Below are positions 22,681 through 24,877 of a DNA stretch of 24,877 nt, one piece after another. A model generated the notes under the pieces. It had not been told where the DNA came from. It saw nothing but the letters and a program-made list of their open reading frames with translations, and searched no databases. A program made the translations under genes and the position numbers. Origin of the DNA: DATGEP01 sp035310125 (GTDB lineage Bacteria > Chloroflexota > Ktedonobacteria > Ktedonobacterales > JADMIN01); contig DATGEP010000275.1 of the NCBI GenBank assembly GCA_035310125.1, positions 1-24,877 on the forward strand, read 5' to 3'. Numbering within the stretch: position 1 is the stretch's first letter; each line of letters begins with the position of its first letter.

Positions 22681-22763
22681 AGCTCTCAGGTGGCGCGGGC
22701 ATTCTTGCCAGCTCTCAGGTGGCGCGGGCATTCCTGCCCGCTGGCCGGCATTCCTGCCGGCCC
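22681..22763. repeat. Tandem repeat and hairpin array with CATTCCTG core
   Basis: Two 29-base direct repeats abut (22681-22709 and 22710-22738) and differ at one base. The second leads into a hairpin GCGGGCA-TTCC-TGCCCGC. A related perfect hairpin GGCCGGCA-TTCC-TGCCGGCC follows at 22744-22763. This is a third repeat family in the window. The rest of the 317-base gap between the GYD gene and the nucleotidyltransferase (22477-22793) holds nothing else that I recognise. Confidence 0.8.
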
Positions 22764-22793
22764 ACCAACTCCTGGATTCGACTAGATTGACTG

Positions 22794-23255
22794 CTAGTTT
22801 AGCCCCAGCAATTCCACCAACCGCGAAGTCGAATAGTTTTCGATGCGCGGCGTAACCACCCGCAGCTCCATGCCGATTTCCCGCAGCGCCTCGCGTTTTA
22901 CCTCCAGCAACGGATCATCCGCCGTAACAGCCAGATACCGTGGCCGGAATGGTCGGAACATCTCCACATAAAATTCGGGGTCCACGCGCTCGCCCGTGAT
23001 GGTGAAGACTCCATCTACCACGCGCAGCGCCGCTACCAGCTCCGCGCGATCCTCCGCGGTTTGGATGGGCCGGCTCGGTCCCTTCCAGCGCCGTACCCGC
23101 TCGTCACCCTCGACTCCGACCACCAGCGCGTCTCCCAGGTGGCGCGCCGCCTCCAGAAATCGCAGGTGCCCGATATGGATTACATCGAAAGCGCCTGTCA
23201 CCACCACCACGTTCCCGCCAAGATGCTCATCAAAGATCCGGTGTACCTGGTCCAT
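22794..23255 (-). CDS. Cytidylyltransferase-like nucleotidyltransferase (HldE C-domain / glycerol-3-P cytidylyltransferase type)
   Basis: A 153-residue cytosolic enzyme of the HIGH-type nucleotidyltransferase superfamily, which joins a nucleoside monophosphate to a phospho-sugar or phospho-alcohol. Motifs are TGAFDVIHIGH (20-30, with the H-x-G-H pair His27 and His30), VVGVEGDERVRRWKG (45-59), RPIQTAEDRAELVAAL, and YSTSRLVELL (141-150) as the second signature. The length fits a single-domain enzyme; the kinase half of HldE is absent. The ATG at 23255 is preferred: GAGGAG lies 11 bases upstream, while the GTG at 23267 overlaps that site. The substrate is not decided by the sequence; related single-domain enzymes use heptose-1-phosphate, glycerol-3-phosphate or phosphopantetheine. 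Confidence 0.88.
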   Translation of the reverse strand: MDQVHRIFDEHLGGNVVVVTGAFDVIHIGHLRFLEAARHLGDALVVGVEGDERVRRWKGPSRPIQTAEDRAELVAALRVVDGVFTITGERVDPEFYVEMFRPFRPRYLAVTADDPLLEVKREALREIGMELRVVTPRIENYSTSRLVELLGLN

Positions 23256-23383
23256 GCCTGCGTCCACTCCTCAAGACCGTGAATATCCTTCGTATTATAG
23301 CGAAGTCCGCGAAGAGTAGTCCGGCGCGCGGCAGACGCGATCACTGCGCCCTTGTTGCCCGGCCATATTCAGCGGCATGAAAC

Positions 23384-24841
23384 TCACTGCGCTTCTTTGG
23401 TGTCGCGCACAGCCCCACCGGCGCCCTGCGCTGCCGTCACTACGTCCTCCATCTCACTGCTCTCAGCAGGCGTTGCGATTGGTAGCGTAAATGAGAAGGT
23501 GCTGCCCCGCTCCAGGCGGCTCTCTGCCCAGATATGGCCGCTGTGCATCTCTACAAGATGTCTGGCGATGGCGAGACCGAGGCCTGTCCCTCCGGCGGCG
23601 CTCAGCTGCGGCTCAGTCGCGCCCACTGCCGTTGCGGCGACGTCTGGGCGCGGCGCGTGCGGCGCTCGCGTGCGCGCCCGGTCCACTTTATAGAACCGCT
23701 CGAAGACTCGTGGCAAATCTTCCTCGCTGATGCCAATTCCAGTGTCTCGCACCCGTACCACCAGCATTTCCGGCGCTTCGCTCTTCTCACCGTCTTCTAG
23801 CTCGAATGATGCGTGTGCGGACTCGTTCTCCTGGGGCGTTTGACGCATCACCTCCGCCGAGATCGTTACAGTTCCCCCTGGCGGAGTGTATTTGAGGCCG
23901 TTATGAATCAGATTGACGATGACCTCGCTGATACGTCTTCCGTCTATCTCTGCATAGGGCAGTTCCTCCGGCATCGCGATCACCAGCCCCACCTCACGCT
24001 CTTCGGCGAGCGGTCGCAAACGGTCCGCTACCGCCTCCACCAGCCCAGCGATGTCGGTTGGCTCGCGGGAAAGCTGTATACTGCCGGATTCGATACGCGA
24101 AAGCTCCAGCAGCTCGGCCACCATTTGCGAGAGATGGTCAATCTCACCGCTGATGCGTAGCGCGAAGTCATGTGCGGTCGCTGGATCCCTATCCAGAGCG
24201 GCATCCAAGGTTTCCGAGAGGAGCTTCACCGCCGCGAGTGGAGTGCGCAGCTCGTGCGATACATGCGCGACAAAGTCACGCCGAACGATCTCCAGCCGCC
24301 GTAGCTCAGTCAGATCTTCAATAGTGACGACCAGGTGCGTGGCCTTCATCTGATGCCCCGGTGCTGTGCCACGCTGGTTCTTAATCGGTGTCACGCGCAG
24401 CGGTATCACGGCAACGCGCCACGTCTGCCCTGTTGTCGGTCGCTGGAAGGTCTTTTCCTGGGCCGTCCCGCTCCGCGAAGCCTCGCGCAGCAGCGCCGTG
24501 GTATCCGAATCGAGAATGATTGCTACAGCGGCTCTCCCAATGATAGACTCGGCCCGCACATGGAAAAACGCCAGCGCCGCGGTGTTGGCGAACACCACCA
24601 TTCGGTCGCTATCGGTGACGATGACCGGCCCGCGAATGGCGTCGAGCGCTCGCTCGAAGAGCTCGCGTAGATGGACTGTCTCTCGCCGCGTCGCCGCCAG
24701 CTCCGACCGGCTACGCATCAGGTCCGCCTCGGCGCGCAGTCGCCGCAGTCGTGCCAGGTGCAAGCGCGGCCAGGATACTCCCGTCGCGAGCAGAATCCCC
24801 GCCACGATCGCGGCCACGATCTGGAGCGTATCCGCGCCCAT
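23384..24841 (-). CDS. PAS-containing sensor histidine kinase, PhoR-like
   Basis: A 485-residue membrane-bound kinase. One membrane helix (5-25) is followed by a basic, coiled segment (28-65), a PAS domain (about 66-175, GPVIVTDSDRMVVFAN), the HisKA dimerisation domain with the phospho-accepting His196 in FVAHVSHELRTPLAAVKLL, and the ATPase domain with N-box EVIVNLIHNGLKYTP (306-320), G1 DTGIGI (366-371), F-box RVFERFYKVDRAR (378-390) and G2 GTGLGLAI (418-425). There is almost no outer sensor part, which fits PhoR/WalK-like kinases that sense through partners or the PAS domain. The ATP lid carries an Ala/Pro-rich insert (391-416), and another loop (333-357) is Glu-rich. AGGGAAGG lies just before the ATG. 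A response regulator may lie beyond the right edge; none is in the window. Confidence 0.94.
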   Translation of the reverse strand: MGADTLQIVAAIVAGILLATGVSWPRLHLARLRRLRAEADLMRSRSELAATRRETVHLRELFERALDAIRGPVIVTDSDRMVVFANTAALAFFHVRAESIIGRAAVAIILDSDTTALLREASRSGTAQEKTFQRPTTGQTWRVAVIPLRVTPIKNQRGTAPGHQMKATHLVVTIEDLTELRRLEIVRRDFVAHVSHELRTPLAAVKLLSETLDAALDRDPATAHDFALRISGEIDHLSQMVAELLELSRIESGSIQLSREPTDIAGLVEAVADRLRPLAEEREVGLVIAMPEELPYAEIDGRRISEVIVNLIHNGLKYTPPGGTVTISAEVMRQTPQENESAHASFELEDGEKSEAPEMLVVRVRDTGIGISEEDLPRVFERFYKVDRARTRAPHAPRPDVAATAVGATEPQLSAAGGTGLGLAIARHLVEMHSGHIWAESRLERGSTFSFTLPIATPAESSEMEDVVTAAQGAGGAVRDTKEAQ

Positions 24842-24877
24842 TGCCTTCCCTTTCTCGGCGCCTTGCGTTGGGATGAT

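Noticed and set aside
22681..22763. CRISPR array
   Set aside because: The direct repeats abut with no spacer and there are only two; no cas genes in the window.

Overview
The window is a GC-rich, densely coded bacterial chromosome segment with about 17 protein genes and one tRNA gene. Gene content, a T-box in front of a divergent leucyl-tRNA synthetase, KGG-repeat and GYD-domain small proteins, and short palindromic repeats rich in GGGGCGTCC/GGACGCCC suggest Chloroflexota, possibly a Ktedonobacteria-like lineage. That placement is a judgement from gene style, not a marker-gene result. No phage, intact insertion sequence, CRISPR array or replication origin was seen.

Layout. 2-1540 is the 3' part of ilvD, cut by the window edge. 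An ammonium channel gene (2034-3578) follows and converges on a two-gene heterodimeric ABC exporter on the minus strand (7400 to 3601, ATGA overlap). rpsU (7818-8069) reads away from the exporter. A minus-strand operon from 11018 to 8344 encodes a DUF1611/DgcN-like protein, an enolase-superfamily epimerase (DgcA/dipeptide-epimerase type) and an HD-domain protein, probably for D-glutamate or dipeptide catabolism, behind an extended -10 promoter. A KGG-repeat stress protein (minus) is divergent from a two-gene plus-strand unit: a SNF2/RapA-type helicase (11638-13497) overlapped by a 760-residue partner (13494-15776). An acyltransferase-3 membrane protein follows. leuS comes next behind a T-box leader with promoter, specifier loop, antiterminator and terminator. 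The right end holds a Pro/Gln/Tyr-rich membrane protein, tRNA-His, a GYD-domain protein, a nucleotidyltransferase and a PhoR-like sensor kinase.

The best candidate for something undescribed is the helicase/partner pair. The partner has a five-cysteine cluster, an exact C3HC4 RING-type zinc-ligand spacing, and a segment that looks like an Mrr-type restriction endonuclease fold with its catalytic residues replaced. I could not match it to a named system. Second is a pair of palindromic repeats sitting codon-aligned inside leuS, with the same repeats scattered between genes elsewhere in the window. Third is the LeuRS itself, with HAGN in place of the HIGH signature, under a T-box whose tRNA-end-binding bulge is atypical.
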